Shown piece by piece: positions 25,201 to 32,760 of a stretch of 64,000 nucleotides of DNA. How positions within the stretch are numbered: the stretch's first letter is position 1; the number at the start of each line of letters is the position of its first letter. The notes beneath the pieces are model-generated. The model saw only the letters and a program-made list of their open reading frames with translations. It made no database searches and was not told the DNA's origin. This stretch comes from Carposina sasakii (taxonomy: Eukaryota > Arthropoda > Insecta > Lepidoptera > Carposinidae): the NCBI GenBank assembly GCA_014607495.2, contig CP053152.1:8432001-8496000 (forward strand), given 5' to 3'. The translations under genes and the position numbers were made by a program.

Positions 25201-25437
25201 TATGCCTGTTATCTAATAAATGAAAACATACAAGGTAGTAACGAAAATTAGACCTAATGTGACCTAATATTAGCAAATACCTATGAGTACAATACAAACC
25301 TCTAAAAATGAAGGGCGGGAGTTATCAGCGGTGATATACCGGTCTAGAGTACACCCCGCCAACTCTAAACAATCTAGTTGCATTTTGCTGGCATCTACTG
25401 GACGAGACCCTTCGACATTCCCAATCACACTTGGCAT
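1659..25437 (-). CDS. Nup155: Nuclear pore protein Nup155/Nup154, 3' end off window
   Basis: Large scaffold nucleoporin of the inner ring (Nup93 subcomplex): an N-terminal beta-propeller followed by a long alpha-solenoid. I place 21 minus-strand coding exons, about 1,206 codons; vertebrate Nup155 is about 1,390. Family signatures seen include [55 protein letters not shown] and [15 protein letters not shown]. Exon phases join throughout except for one +1 frameshift in exon 14. The start is the ATG at 25437, directly after an intron acceptor. The last exon seen ends with a donor at 1658, so roughly 110 C-terminal residues are missing. A propeller segment between exons 8 and 9 is also not found. 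Introns are packed with transposons. Confidence 0.93.
2150..2465 (-). repeat. Degenerate copies of Nup155 exon 20 3' end in the next intron
   Basis: Phrases from the end of exon 20 and its donor (coding [18 protein letters not shown]) recur in decayed form at about 2160-2190, 2230-2290, 2330-2360 and 2395-2460. For example, the plus-strand words 'cgtgatctc.agcagctggtc' and 'aggcgct.cagcag.aactctccca' recur. The copies are in direct orientation and show many substitutions. Confidence 0.6.
2791..3888. mobile_element. 1.1-kb DNA transposon with 19-bp terminal inverted repeats
   Basis: The left end atgagggattttctgacaa and its exact reverse complement ttgtcagaaaatccctcat at 3870-3888 bound the element. 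Each is flanked by TA (2789-2790, 3889-3890), as expected for Tc1/mariner-type insertion. No transposase frame is seen, so it is non-autonomous. It sits in the intron between Nup155 exons 19 and 20. Confidence 0.7.
4095..4158 (-). repeat. Partial copy of Nup155 exon 19 in the downstream intron
   Basis: About 62 bp repeats the middle of exon 19 (4231-4292; coding [19 protein letters not shown]) at high identity and in the same orientation. The codon for Trp in the LLW motif is TAG here, so the copy cannot be used as an in-frame exon. Between copy and exon lies a short TATATATG/TATG stretch (about 4156-4179). Confidence 0.8.
4594..4742. mobile_element. Short foldback MITE, about 150 bp
   Basis: The left arm starts 'gggtcgattcttacagtc' and continues 'acacttaaacctaaac'. 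The right arm is 'gtttaggtttaagtgtgac' then 'tgccggaatcgacc'. The arms pair over most of 35 bp. No coding content. It lies in the intron between Nup155 exons 17 and 18. Confidence 0.6.
5978..6578. mobile_element. PIF/Harbinger-type non-autonomous transposon, 601 bp
   Basis: Terminal inverted repeats GGCTGCGTTTCCATTGACG (left) and CGTCAATGGAAACGCAGCC (right) are exact and extend about 7 bp further inward. TTA flanks both sides (5975-5977, 6579-6581); a 3-bp TTA/TWA duplication is the Harbinger hallmark. The subterminal regions are rich in 'gcggagcgg' words and further inverted 'ttccattgaagcagagcgga'-like boxes. No transposase frame. Inserted in the Nup155 intron between exons 17 and 18. Confidence 0.8.
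7040..7076 (-). repeat. Partial copy of Nup155 exon 16 in the downstream intron
   Basis: About 37 bp repeats exon 16 positions 7144-7180 (coding [12 protein letters not shown]) with two mismatches, in direct orientation, 15 bp past the exon 16 donor. It is followed by TAATAATAAACC, so it cannot extend the reading frame. Confidence 0.75.
7293..7770. repeat. Near-perfect inverted duplication, 173-bp arms, 132-bp spacer
   Basis: The left arm 7293-7465 and the right arm 7598-7770 are reverse complements with very few mismatches (one noticed: ctgatttgg against ctggtttgg). The outer ends read 'atctcatcaaaaacataa' and 'ttatgttttt', 'gatgagat'. No clear target duplication. The left arm starts only 13 bp from the acceptor of Nup155 exon 16, so the pre-mRNA could form a long hairpin there. 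Confidence 0.85.
7975..11564 (-). mobile_element. Transib DNA transposon, apparently complete
   Basis: The 3,590-bp element is bounded by 327-bp terminal inverted repeats, 7975-8301 and 11238-11564, of equal length and nearly identical (one substitution noticed). Both ends start CACAGTG, the heptamer known from V(D)J recombination signals and matching the CAC ends of Transib elements. A perfect 5-bp target duplication AGCCG flanks it (7970-7974, 11565-11569); 5-bp GC-rich duplications are typical of Transib. It encodes one unbroken transposase. It sits in the intron between Nup155 exons 15 and 16, with its gene on the same strand as Nup155. The long near-identical repeats and exact duplication indicate a recent insertion. 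Confidence 0.93.
8638..10833 (-). CDS. Transib transposase (RAG1-like core), intact
   Basis: The intronless 731-codon frame starts at 10833; an alternative Met 20 at 10776 begins [13 protein letters not shown] and may be the true start. Transib transposases are DDE enzymes that cut and paste DNA and are the relatives from which the RAG1 recombinase core is thought to derive. Seen here: [11 protein letters not shown] (D325), [12 protein letters not shown] (D427) and [17 protein letters not shown] (E637), which I take as the DDE triad; [14 protein letters not shown]; the Cys pair [45 protein letters not shown]; and [19 protein letters not shown] basic run KKRR at about 161-164 may be a nuclear signal, and the C-terminus is acidic. 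No stop or frameshift. Length is typical of the family (about 650-700). Confidence 0.92.
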   Translation of the reverse strand: MVGNPLFYISFDFYFVLINMSFRGFVTNLDLYCALRKHNDLRDFDHLFGVLKTNCNVSLCEGAEEDLKNWCRRFCYRIYPKWSQAGRSEGKFLNKHSEWLQSEVQWPDSLKENNLPLQVLPTNAIEEETTEQTNLPSKSDASTCTHVSPRKPFEDLSPRQKKRRTEVLRASSSTDEIMFSAQSSLRAAGENDVADIMKFLMENPTEASKIKDFIGGRSTTDSDKCISPLKALALFVSMNLSKWRYMTLRDFHAKEGVAQYPSYYMLLKEKKKCYPKQEDVTITEHSAKIKLQALLDLTTTRLLQTQNLSTTEEKNLVLVSKWGFDGASDQSVYHQKTSETEETNFASVFVASLVPIQLTSETGQIIWENERPSSTSLCRPILIKFIKETKENVQMEMSEFEEEIKLLQPTKSDDVSVKHQLHLTMIDGKIHSYISGTAASVCDICKARPNEMNDISKVRSKPVHEDMFKYGLSSLHAWIRTMECCLHIAYRLDIKSWQARGDEAKKNVAERKSAIQENFKKETGMRLDVVKQGSGTTNTGNCARRFFENPEKSAELTGLDARLLRRLAVILQCISSGEKLDIDKFRMFCNDTTLLYVELYPWFYMPSSLHKLLVHGPDVIENFSMMPIGFLSEEASEARNKEFRKYREGHSRKHSSVSCNEDVLHNLLLSSDPVLTSIRPMYNKFIKKSCFSEFYELIISETGKFNFVDINELIEIDSASELIDDDCEDDS
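11640..12110. repeat. GTAAC-rich element with a 26-bp tandem repeat, hAT-like end
   Basis: The stretch is filled with 'cgttac/gtaacg' words on both strands. At about 11976-12043 'gtaacgagttc.gtaacgatacgata' occurs almost three times in tandem. The right end, ttacttttacacctcta, resembles a hAT terminus (TAGAGGTGTAAAAGTAA). The left end was not fixed. No coding frame. Confidence 0.45.
12807..18146 (-). CDS. Nup155: Nup155 exons 8-15: propeller end and start of solenoid
   Basis: Exons: 18146-17955, 17466-17408, 15629-15467, 15211-14829, 14358-14220, 13745-13631, 13241-13084, 12893-12807. Exon 10 has [13 protein letters not shown], matching the family WATRAFF block. Exon 11 is a Gln/Asn/Phe-rich low-complexity stretch (repeated YQQGQ and NQSF) ending in [15 protein letters not shown]. 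Exon 13 has [15 protein letters not shown]. Exon 14 reads [16 protein letters not shown], then [10 protein letters not shown], but the two halves are in different frames (extra base near 13171-13176). Exons 9 and 12 have their 3' ends tandemly copied into the following intron. About 60 residues expected between exons 8 and 9 are absent, although the phases of 8 and 9 happen to join. Confidence 0.85.
14071..14299 (-). repeat. 101-bp tandem duplication covering Nup155 exon 12 3' end and donor
   Basis: Unit starts at 14071, 14172 and 14273 are exactly 101 bp apart; the third copy, inside exon 12, is entered only part way. Each full unit contains the exon coding [20 protein letters not shown].., its donor CATAT|GTGAGTCC and about 30 bp of intron including TGACGTCA. 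The copies appear identical, so the duplication is recent or a recent assembly product. The outermost copy ends CATCGC|GTAAGC, which is itself donor-like. Confidence 0.85.
15784..16469 (+). mobile_element. Retroelement fragment with TTAGG-like 5' edge and poly(A) tail
   Basis: A GC-rich 680-bp block begins with three TTAGG units (the insect telomeric repeat) and ends in a 9-A run after 'ttttccaccctg'. It lies in the intron between Nup155 exons 9 and 10, antisense to that gene. All six frames are interrupted or low-complexity and no reverse transcriptase motif is seen. A truncated R1-type or similar non-LTR 3' end is the best guess. Confidence 0.4.
16697..17440 (-). repeat. 13-unit, ~59-bp minisatellite of a Nup155 exon-intron junction
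   Basis: Thirteen near-identical units with a period of 58-61 bp. On the minus strand each reads 36 nt of exon 9 sequence (coding [12 protein letters not shown]) ending TTCCAG, then GTAGCG and about 22 nt of intron. The right-most unit (17408-17440) is the real end of exon 9; the other twelve fill the first 700 bp of the downstream intron. Units differ by single substitutions and 1-bp indels; the twelfth carries small insertions. Long open frames on either strand are by-products of the repeat. Confidence 0.9.
17514..17574 (-). pseudogene. Possible remnant of a missing Nup155 propeller exon
   Basis: A GC-rich block in an AT-rich setting reads [18 protein letters not shown] on the minus strand, preceded by an acceptor-like TTGGTAG. 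It resembles the 'FVLLSAQG' strand that family members have just before the GGDGEE-like segment of exon 9. No good donor follows, so it may be a broken or mis-assembled exon rather than a used one. Confidence 0.3.
18325..18359 (-). repeat. Truncated tRNA-derived SINE
   Basis: On the minus strand GGTCGTGGGTTCGAGTCCCA (box B) is followed by CTCGGGTGA and a T-rich tail. The same family is present at 36412-36494 and 50478-50573. Only the T-arm half is present here. Confidence 0.55.
18438..18579. mobile_element. 142-bp MITE with TTAA ends (piggyBac-like)
   Basis: The element is bounded by TTAA on both sides. The inverted ends cacattcagtgccggc and gccagcagcgaatgtg match with a few substitutions. 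TTAA target use is the piggyBac mark. A diverged second copy lies at 24806-24945. Confidence 0.65.
19230..19350. repeat. Palindrome, ~50-bp arms, in an AT-rich repeat block
   Basis: Arms 'ctaactgaaatatagatgtt' .. 'aatttgattgttaa' and 'ttaacaatcaaatt' .. 'ctatatttcagctag' face each other across a 15-bp spacer (tatataaattatatg). It sits within 18880-20300, an AT-rich intron stretch full of short inverted words. At 19495-19594 on the minus strand there is a transposon-like protein fragment ([20 protein letters not shown]) closed by a stop. I could not assign the element to a family. Confidence 0.5.
20336..20659 (+). mobile_element. Helitron-like element, copy 1
   Basis: It starts tctatacatataataaaa and ends 'gcgggcgtccactag|t', matching the TC...CTAG pattern of non-autonomous lepidopteran Helitrons. 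Inside are 'gtctgtttgtcggtttgtct', 'acggctgaaccgatttcga' and 'tcccgggaaaat'. A second copy is at 22895-23234. Located in the Nup155 intron between exons 7 and 8. Confidence 0.65.
20753..20886. repeat. 67-bp tandem duplication
   Basis: Two adjacent copies (20753-20819, 20820-20886) differ at one or two positions. They contain 'aacttctttgaaactcaaac' and 'ataagcacgtctatggtcat'. No function seen. Intron between Nup155 exons 7 and 8. Confidence 0.85.
21167..25437 (-). CDS. Nup155: Nup155 exons 1-7: N-terminus and beta-propeller
   Basis: Exons (high to low): 25437-25300, 25212-25056, 22791-22558, 22483-22302, 22224-21953, 21743-21612, 21294-21167. Phases join without a break. Exon 1 begins [10 protein letters not shown], similar to the MPS start of vertebrate Nup155. 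Exon 3 carries [18 protein letters not shown] and the YFDGL block; exon 5 carries [17 protein letters not shown] and [17 protein letters not shown]. These are the membrane- and ring-facing propeller of the family. Exons 1-6 are AT-rich in third positions; from exon 7 on many exons become very GC-rich. The intron between exons 2 and 3 (2.3 kb) holds a Helitron-like element, a LINE tail and a SINE with a nested transposon. Confidence 0.92.
22895..23234 (+). mobile_element. Helitron-like element, copy 2
   Basis: Same family and orientation as 20336-20659: start 'atctatacatataata', end 'cgggcgtaaactag|t'. Internal similarity is high along the whole length. Intron between Nup155 exons 2 and 3. Confidence 0.65.
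23322..23625 (+). mobile_element. 3' end of a non-LTR retrotransposon
   Basis: The frame 23336-23545 reads [20 protein letters not shown] then [20 protein letters not shown], a C-terminal tail common on lepidopteran LINE polyproteins. The 3' tail 'tacccctccgggaaagaggc' runs into (atgt)n. A short tail of the same family is at about 26010-26066. The element is 5'-truncated. Confidence 0.7.
23636..24660 (+). mobile_element. tRNA-derived SINE split by a ~780-bp hAT-like insertion
   Basis: The SINE head (23636-23703) has tRNA-like boxes 'tggtctagcaggtagtgac' and 'gggttcgaatcccggtaggt'. Its tail resumes at about 24553 ('gtatacttatctatg', 'acaagaccttagggatc'). Comparison with the full antisense copy at 59165-59375 shows the break. 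The inserted piece, about 23764-24552, starts tagtgatc, ends gcacatcacta and carries 'tatccgcggatacggat' words near both ends. The flanks gtttttat and gtttacta look like a decayed 8-bp duplication. Confidence 0.55.
24806..24945. mobile_element. Diverged copy of the TTAA MITE
   Basis: It begins ttaacacattcactgcc like 18438-18579 and ends 'cggccagcagatgaat'. The right TTAA is lost. Intron between Nup155 exons 2 and 3. Confidence 0.5.
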
Positions 25438-25555
25438 CTAAAATAAACAGTTAATAATATTATGTATTTAAAGCTAAAACAAAATTACAAAGCGTAAACA
25501 TATTTCTATGGTGTAAACTTTAATTTTATTTGAGGTTATTTATTATTCTACTTAC

Positions 25556-25670
25556 GACTGTCAAAATAAAGAGACAATCAGCCCAAACAACTTTTAAAAT
25601 TATATAGTTGCAATTCTTTTTTAAAAACTCCAAACAATATTGTTGCAGTTCAACAACACTTTTTATCATA
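25556..25670 (-). promoter_or_regulatory. Candidate 5' exon of Nup155
   Basis: A good minus-strand donor (GTAAGTAG) lies with its exon edge at 25556, upstream of the acceptor that immediately precedes the Nup155 ATG. The exon contains an open frame from an ATG at about 25670 (MIKSVVELQQYCLEF...) that would join in frame. Because the family normally starts near MPS, I read this as 5' UTR or an alternative N-terminus. The 5' limit is not defined. Confidence 0.35.
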
Positions 25671-27389
25671 TATTAATTTAAAATATGTACATACACCAAT
25701 TTTATTAAACAAATACAACGAAAATTTATATAAAGTAGTCAGTCGGTCGGTTGGTTTTTTTTTCGTATATAATTTTTTATATATGACGATTGACGACAGA
25801 AACGCAAAGGAATCATAGTGGCTATTCAGCCAGTTCTAGTACAAATTATTTCTGAATTAAATAGGTGATTGTTTTTCAATAATCTTCGAAAATGGGTGCG
25901 AAGTCTTAGAGAAATTACTAAAATATTATGTACTATGTTATATTTGTATAACCGAACTTGTAGATCTCAACTATACAAAGTTGGTCAGAAGTGGCACCAT
26001 GTGGTTCTATCTGCCCTTGGTGCTCTGACCCCGTAAGGGATAAAGGCGTGATTATATGTATGTATGTATATTATATTTGCGCCTTTCATGGCATGTGATT
26101 TGAATATTTCTTGAATTTAGGTATGTACTTAAGCCACCAAATATCTCTTGGTGTTTCGTAGGTACTCGTAATCTTCTAAGTTTCAAATGTAATATTGCAT
26201 ACCTATGCCTAAACAGATTTTCATGATTTGTTTGTGTGCACGTATGCATAGACTAGGTCAGAGTATTGGGTGGTGGTATACAGGGTGTAACAAAAAGTGT
26301 ATGTTAAGTGAAAAGCTATGTAAATAGCCCACTATAGAGAACCTATCCACAAAATTTGAGATCCGAAATCACATGTTTATTTTTCCCGATAGTAAGTATG
26401 GAGAACTTTTAAATATCTCAGGAATTTTCATACAATCTTGAAAAATAAAAATGTGATTTCGAGTCTCAAATTTTGGAAATAGGTTCTCTATAGTGGGCTA
26501 TTTATACAGCTTTTCACTTAACATACCCTTTCTGTTACACCCTGTATATGTAGAGTTCTGTGGTGGTTTTCTATTTACCTATAGCCCACGCGGATGGAAT
26601 TATGGGCGTCCACTATAACCAATACTACAATCGTAGACTACAACCCTAACCCTAGTATGGTATAGTTCTGACCAGTTCTGACTTAGGGCCAATTTCTCCA
26701 TACGTCAGATAGCCTATCTGAAGGTTTCTTTACTCTGAGATCTGAAGATAAAATTGATGATCTCTTTCTCAAAAACTTTATTATGTTAGAGACGTTTGGA
26801 ATAATCAGCCCTTTTTAGAGTTTATTCTCCAGATAAACTTAAAAATACGAGTAGGACCATCGTTAACCATGGTTACCAGCAAGACCAGTTGAAAAGCAGA
26901 AGTCACATCTTCTTTTATTGTTCGTGATCTTTTATATGGTTGAGAGCATATATTCTATTTTATATTAAAATTTGGTGAACGTGTCAATTAGTTGCACCTT
27001 CTGGGCTTAAATTCTCTCCAGTTCCCAATGCTTTTGATATTCCCCAGAGTTAATAAGGTTCATTCTGCATTGTTTACAGGTTAGGTCAAGCAACAAATCC
27101 CCATGTTTTCTGCGTAGGTACCTATGCTATTCAAATTAAGATGACCCTTGGTATTCCAGATCCAAGACACATGTATAGGTAGGTATGTACCCCATTTTTA
27201 ACAAGCTTGCTAGAACTAGGCAAATATGTAATACTACCTATACCTAGTATCAAGGAAGAGCTAGTATGCAGTTAGAAAATAAAACAACATAAAAGTATAG
27301 GTACATACTTAATAAATATTATTTGCTCGCACATATACCTAGCTATTCTTTTGGTGTGGGTAGTCTTTGGTCGTATTATTTTATTGAAT
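25671..27389. other. Intergenic DNA between Nup155 5' end and allantoinase 3' end
   Basis: No coding exon seen. It contains a LINE tail (about 26010-26066) and the MITE at 26281-26544. The interval should hold the Nup155 promoter, but I see no convincing core promoter element. Confidence 0.5.
26281..26544. mobile_element. 264-bp MITE with TA duplication (Tc1/mariner-like)
   Basis: Ends cagggtgtaac and gttacaccctg are exact inverses and are flanked by TA. The arms stay complementary for about 100 bp ('agtgaaaagct', 'agcccactatagagaaccta'), so the element is nearly a full foldback. A solo end of the same family is at 30525-30541. Confidence 0.8.
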
Positions 27390-30300
27390 TTATTTAATGA
27401 GCAGATTTCCCCTAGGCTCCCCCACTACGTCACCGTCCTCGTATATAAGTTGACCACGCAAATAAGTCTTCTTCACCACTCCATTTAACTCCTTTCCTAA
27501 ATATGGAGTAATCTGAAACGACATAAGTAGGTATGTACTATGTATATATCAATTCTCTGTTTAATTCTGTACTTAGCAATATCCGGCTTGAAGGACCATT
27601 TATATAGCTGGGGCATCTTTCATTACCTATACCATATTCCTTTATGCCTATAGATATGTATATTAGGCAAATTCTTAGGCCGAGAATATTCCAGAATAGT
27701 ATCTAATTCGTCGTCTTAGATTGCATGTGTACCTTGACCTATTACCTTCATTTCAGTAAACAATACCAATGTTTCCCTAGAACAGCCGGGTTATATCCTT
27801 TTTTTTTTTTTGTTTACTTTATCCCGAAGGAAAGGCAAGGGGAACTAAGTCCATACAGCCATTGTCTTTAGTAAATGATTTCTGAATTTATGATGGATGA
27901 TAATGATAATGATGAATGGAAACGTCGGGAAAATCCTCAAGAACAAGTGTAAAATTAGTAAAAATGAAAAATAATTGCAGAAACAACTTACATGAGCCCC
28001 TGAAGAGATGGTATTCCGACTAAAGTGGACACATGCAAGCCATTTACAAATAAATTTTGATTTTCACAAGAAAATTACACCCGTTCCCTTCCAGCTTTTC
28101 CCGCCGAATCCCCGGGTGATATCCGTGAAACATTTGGGTACTCTAATGACATTACAGGCATATACTAGGTCATAATTTCAGCCATTAGAAGTCTACTGCT
28201 CTATATAATGACATTTACCTACGTATTATCTTAAGACCTATGTACCTACCTTTTTTGCGACTTCTGTAGCATTTCGCGACTTTATTCTTTCCCATATAAA
28301 TGCGTATAAGAAACGCGTCAGTAGGTAATAAATGTATCTTATTAAATTACCACAGTTTCCTACCTTATTTTTATAGCGTATTATATCTTTAGTGATAATA
28401 AAACATGCATCGGGATCAAAAAAGACCAAATCAGCGTCTTTGCCAATCTTCAAAGCTCCTTTCTGTTCCAGACCACACAATTTTGCAGGTGCAGCGCTCA
28501 AGTATTTACTGATTGAAGTCAAGCTTAGACCTCGAGCTTTAGCTTGGCTCCAGAATAAAGATAGACCTGGAATAACAACATTAACAACTGATAAATCCAC
28601 TTTAATAATAATAAAGGGATAAAGAGCAAATAGGTGATGAGATATATTAGAATTCCAATACCTAGATGGTTTAACATACCAAATTGTACAGATGAGATTC
28701 CACCCCAGGCTTCCAAGTTATTTGCACACTTCAATTCAGGAGTACAAGGGGAGTGGTCCGACACCACTAAGTCAAGTTTATCATCTAGCAAGTATTTCCA
28801 AAGTTTTTCCTGAAACAAGCATGTCTTAAGTAGGACATCATCTCATTCTTAGAAACCCCCATGTGTCCCGAGCGACGTCATTGTCTTGTCAACGACAATG
28901 ACGTCGAAACTGGTACGTATACGGGGAGCTCGCAGAAGAAATGAACAACACACCTTATTGTCTCTATCTCGAATAGGTGGCGCACACTTGTACTCGCTCC
29001 GACCTTTGGGCACCTGTTCTGCACTGAGAGTCAGATAATGGTGGCATGTCTCAGCAGTGACACCCCCTCGCCAGCTAGGATGACCTGCCGAAAGCCTGTT
29101 TTGGCGAGCCTTATCCAGCATAGGTATAACGGACCGCTGATGAAACGTGCACAATATGCACTCGTACGCTGAAAACGTGTAAGTAAGTTCAATGTTCCTA
29201 TGCCTGATTTTGCAACTAATATTTATGGTATGCAGTGACACAGATGGTGTAGTCATACCTACATATATTAGCTGGCGCCCTCATCCAGGGGAGCTGTTTG
29301 ATGAACAAGCACTCCAATATAATATTCTCTGCGAATGATGTAGCACACTTGTAATTGGCACATACATCAGATTTTTTGTTGTAAATGATTGTTGGTTTTA
29401 ATGTATATTCTGTGTGTGTGTGTATGTTCTAAATAAATAAATATAGTTAACTGCACATAAGTGGCGCGGCTAGTAGGGATGCGTGGAAGAAAAAGGCTAT
29501 ACTATACCTACGCCAACCGTCGTGGCACGCGCTGTCATATATCGTTTAATGACTTTGTATCTAAATACTAATACTTACTCAGTTTTATTGGAAAATTTCG
29601 TTATTAGAGAAATGGCATCGAGCTCCATATTAGGTGGCCGCGATTCTAAATAAGTTTGATATTCTTCTGGGTCTGAAAACCGTAAGTAAATAGGTAAGAG
29701 TAAAAATGTAGTACCTACCTATCACCTTTATTACCACCAAAAGGCTATTCTAAAATGATGTGTGCCGAAGTATACCTACTTAATGCATATGGATTTGATC
29801 GGTTAATTTGATAATATTAAATAGCTAGGAGTCAAATTGCAAATATCTAGTACCCAATTTACTTAATACCTTTCTTTTTCCTTTTATTTTTAGATGTGTT
29901 ATTAACATCTTCAATTTCCGCATGGAACTGAAAGAAAAATTTGGTAAGTTAGCGCCCTAGACGTTGATCATTGTTACAATTAGAAATACCCAGTAAAAGT
30001 TTAATATTAGATACTTACCGCCAAAACAGAGCCTGTACCTTCTAAAGCAGCAAATGCCTTTGCAAGGTCCTCAGGTTGAACATTAGGGAACTCTTCTACT
30101 CCGCTCGGGCAGAGGAAACATTTAAACCCAACTACGCCAGCTTCCACCAATTGCTTGAGGGAGTCCTAGCAAAAAATAATTGTAGTAATAATAAACTCAT
30201 GTCAGAATATATTTAGGTGTGAACAAATCGAACTATTCTATATGCATTTAATTCAATCTATAAACGAGGTGAACTTTGATTCAATGCCAGGGACACGCTC

Positions 30301-31931
30301 AGACTGTCATTGACAACAGGCAGGCTGCACTAACTACCATTGCCATGAGAAACCAGACCCGAACCTAATGCGACCATACTGCACCATTCCATCACTAGAT
30401 ATTCTCTAAAAGACTATCATGATATCACACAACCGTGGAGGATTATCGAAATTACCTAATAAAGATATACAGTAACAAAACCATCTAATTATATCTTTTC
30501 CTCTAATAACCAACCATTACTTTTTTGTTACACCCTGTATATGAATTATAAGAAGATAGAATAATTAGTGGTTTACTAAAAATATACTGAGGATGCCACG
30601 GTTGTTGAAGATCGTATAAGTGAGTATACCTAATAGTTTAACGTCGTGGGATCTATACAAAATAGATAAGTATCTATTACCTATGTACCTAATAAATAAT
30701 AGTAAGTATGTAGATAGGTATTATATGTACTCGTATGTACGTACCTATCATATCCTACCTGATTGCCTGGAATGACACCTCCCCAGAAGCCAACATCAAC
30801 GAAAACATTTCCCTTTGCGGACGATGCTTTTATATCAAGATTTTCTAATGTAGTTGTTGGTGGAATGGAATTTCTGCAATATTTATAAAACGTTTTTAGA
30901 AATGCCTGTTGGATGCAGGCCGCTTAGGTAAACTCACGCCATTAATACTAAACAAGCGATTATGACACTTCACTGTAGTGGGTACCTACCACAGAACAGG
31001 TAATAGTTGTTCTGTGGTACCTACCTACAATATATTTTTTCTGTTACCTAATAGAAGGAAAAAAAAAAGGATGATACTACCCCTAATACTCGCGTCATTA
31101 ATATCTACTAAACAAGCAATTATGACGCTTCACTGTAGTACTTACTTACATTTGTTTGGTAATAGAAGGAAAGAAAAAGGAGGATGTCTCGCATTCTTAC
31201 AATGATGTACTTACTTACCTAGTTTGCAGCAAAAAAAAAGAGACGCGGACTCTACATACTTTACAAGACGTATGTATTTTGTATGAGATCTATGTAAGTA
31301 CTCACAGCGGCATATCCACGATAGTGGTGATACCTCCAGCTGCAGCGGCACTTGTGGCTGTACGGAACCCTTCCCAAGCAGTACGACCGGGCTCGTTTAC
31401 GTGCACATGAGAATCTACCACCCCAGCTAGCAAGACTAAATCTCCGCCATCCACTATCTAAAAATAAAAATTACGCCAGGTTCACTGGGTACCTAGGTAA
31501 CCTACCTACAGAATGTAGAAATTCAATAAGTATTAATTTTATTTTTGTAGAGCCTATATCAATTTTCTTGTATTTAATAAAACCGTAGTGCACACGAATG
31601 CACAGACACCTGTTCACTAGGGGCAAAATTTTAAGTCATTTGATTTAAACATTTCCATGTAAAATATAAGAGTCGCGCAGTCGGTTAAACAGTTAAAAAA
31701 TTTGGGTCCAGAGCGCATGCAGCAATATGACTGTTAAAACGTGGTAAGATACACACGTACCTAAATCCTTACCTCAATATTTTTGTCATTGTTACGTATA
31801 ATTTTGTCAGCTTCTTCTCTACAGATAATGTTTTCAATGACTCCATTCTCATTAACCAAGACTCCACCATCTATAATATTTGTTTCTGTTACAACACGAG
31901 TGCTAAGAAATAACTGCCGATTTATGGTCAT
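27390..31931 (-). CDS. Allantoinase, ten exons, one frameshift
   Basis: Hydrolyses allantoin to allantoate in ureide/uric acid breakdown; dihydroorotase-superfamily amidohydrolase. Exons: 31931-31773, 31457-31306, 30873-30759, 30165-30019, 29927-29870, 29672-29579, 29168-28954, 28809-28680, 28566-28364, 27512-27390; 464 residues if the frame is restored, close to the usual 460-480. Metal ligands seen: [11 protein letters not shown] (H70, H72), [10 protein letters not shown] (K157, to be carboxylated), FHAE (H193), HIVHVSSA (H249), [10 protein letters not shown] (D331). Exon 7 reads HIVHVSSA in one frame and [10 protein letters not shown]...[15 protein letters not shown] in the next, an extra base at 29134-29135; all other phases join. 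Upstream in-frame Mets reach 32009 through a hydrophobic stretch. AATAAA (minus strand) occurs 5 bp past the stop. A Lys-rich insert (KNKRKKK) ends exon 5. Confidence 0.92.
30937..31185. repeat. Diverged tandem duplication in an allantoinase intron
   Basis: Two copies, about 30937-31065 and 31095-31185, share 'attaata', 'ctaaacaagc.attatgac', 'cttcactgtagt' and 'taatagaaggaaa.aaaaagg'. The first also holds a small palindrome, 'ggtacctaccacagaac' / 'gttctgtggtacc'. Intron between allantoinase exons 2 and 3. Confidence 0.65.
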
Positions 31932-32596
31932 TATTAAATATAAATATTTAACTGCTGTTACTATACAGTATAAAGTTAAACTGTTCATTTGTAATCGAAT
32001 CGCACTCAAAATAGGTATTCTTATCTCCCTTGTTAAACAAACTATTGAATATAAACAAATAGGCCAGCACGATAAGATACATCTTAACGTGCATCAACTA
32101 AGTATACGTAATTAAGTTATTACTTAATTTTAATTACTATTATATATCTTTAATAAATGATGCTAACTGGAACATTAACGCAGTTTCGGATTTTTTACAA
32201 ATTACCATAACTTTAGGGACACAAATTCCTAAAAAGACCTATCAATAATGTTAATACCTACACACCGTAAATGTAGAATTTTTGTTATTTTCCGTTCTAC
32301 AGATCGGTTCTTCGAAGAGATCTCTTCGAATCGAAAGAGTTGTTTTTTTAATTCAACCCAAGGCTTTAAAAAATTTGAAGTTTAAATAAAGTTGACATAT
32401 TCGTTCGTTAGCATCGGACACAGGAATTTTAATAACATTAGAAACACGTTATTGTTATTTTACAAAGAACATTGACCTTCATCTCAAATGGATTGAGTCA
32501 TTGACACATTATCATAGACCTCAATAGCTGCTACCCTACGTATGTAAACTTACTTTATATACCTATAGTATCTTTTTCGATAGAAGTAGGTATGTA

Positions 32597-32760
32597 CAGC
32601 ACCGGCCCGAAGTAAATTTTAGAATGGAGCGAGATCCAATTATGACGTCTCTCCTGTTTGCTCCTAATAATATATACCTATGTCTTTACCATTTAGGCGC
32701 CCTCTAGGATTTAGCGCCTGGAGCGACTGCTCCGTTCGCCGTATGGGCGGGCCGGCCCTG
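32597..32760. mobile_element. 164-bp hAT-type MITE with perfect 8-bp duplication
   Basis: Ends cagcaccggcccg and cgggccggccctg are inverted with one mismatch. The flanks GGTATGTA (32589-32596 and 32761-32768) are identical; 8-bp duplications are the hAT mark. No coding content. Confidence 0.85.

Noticed and set aside
28849..29256. 135-codon minus-strand frame as a separate gene
   Set aside because: It is the second half of allantoinase exon 7 read through both introns in the shifted frame.
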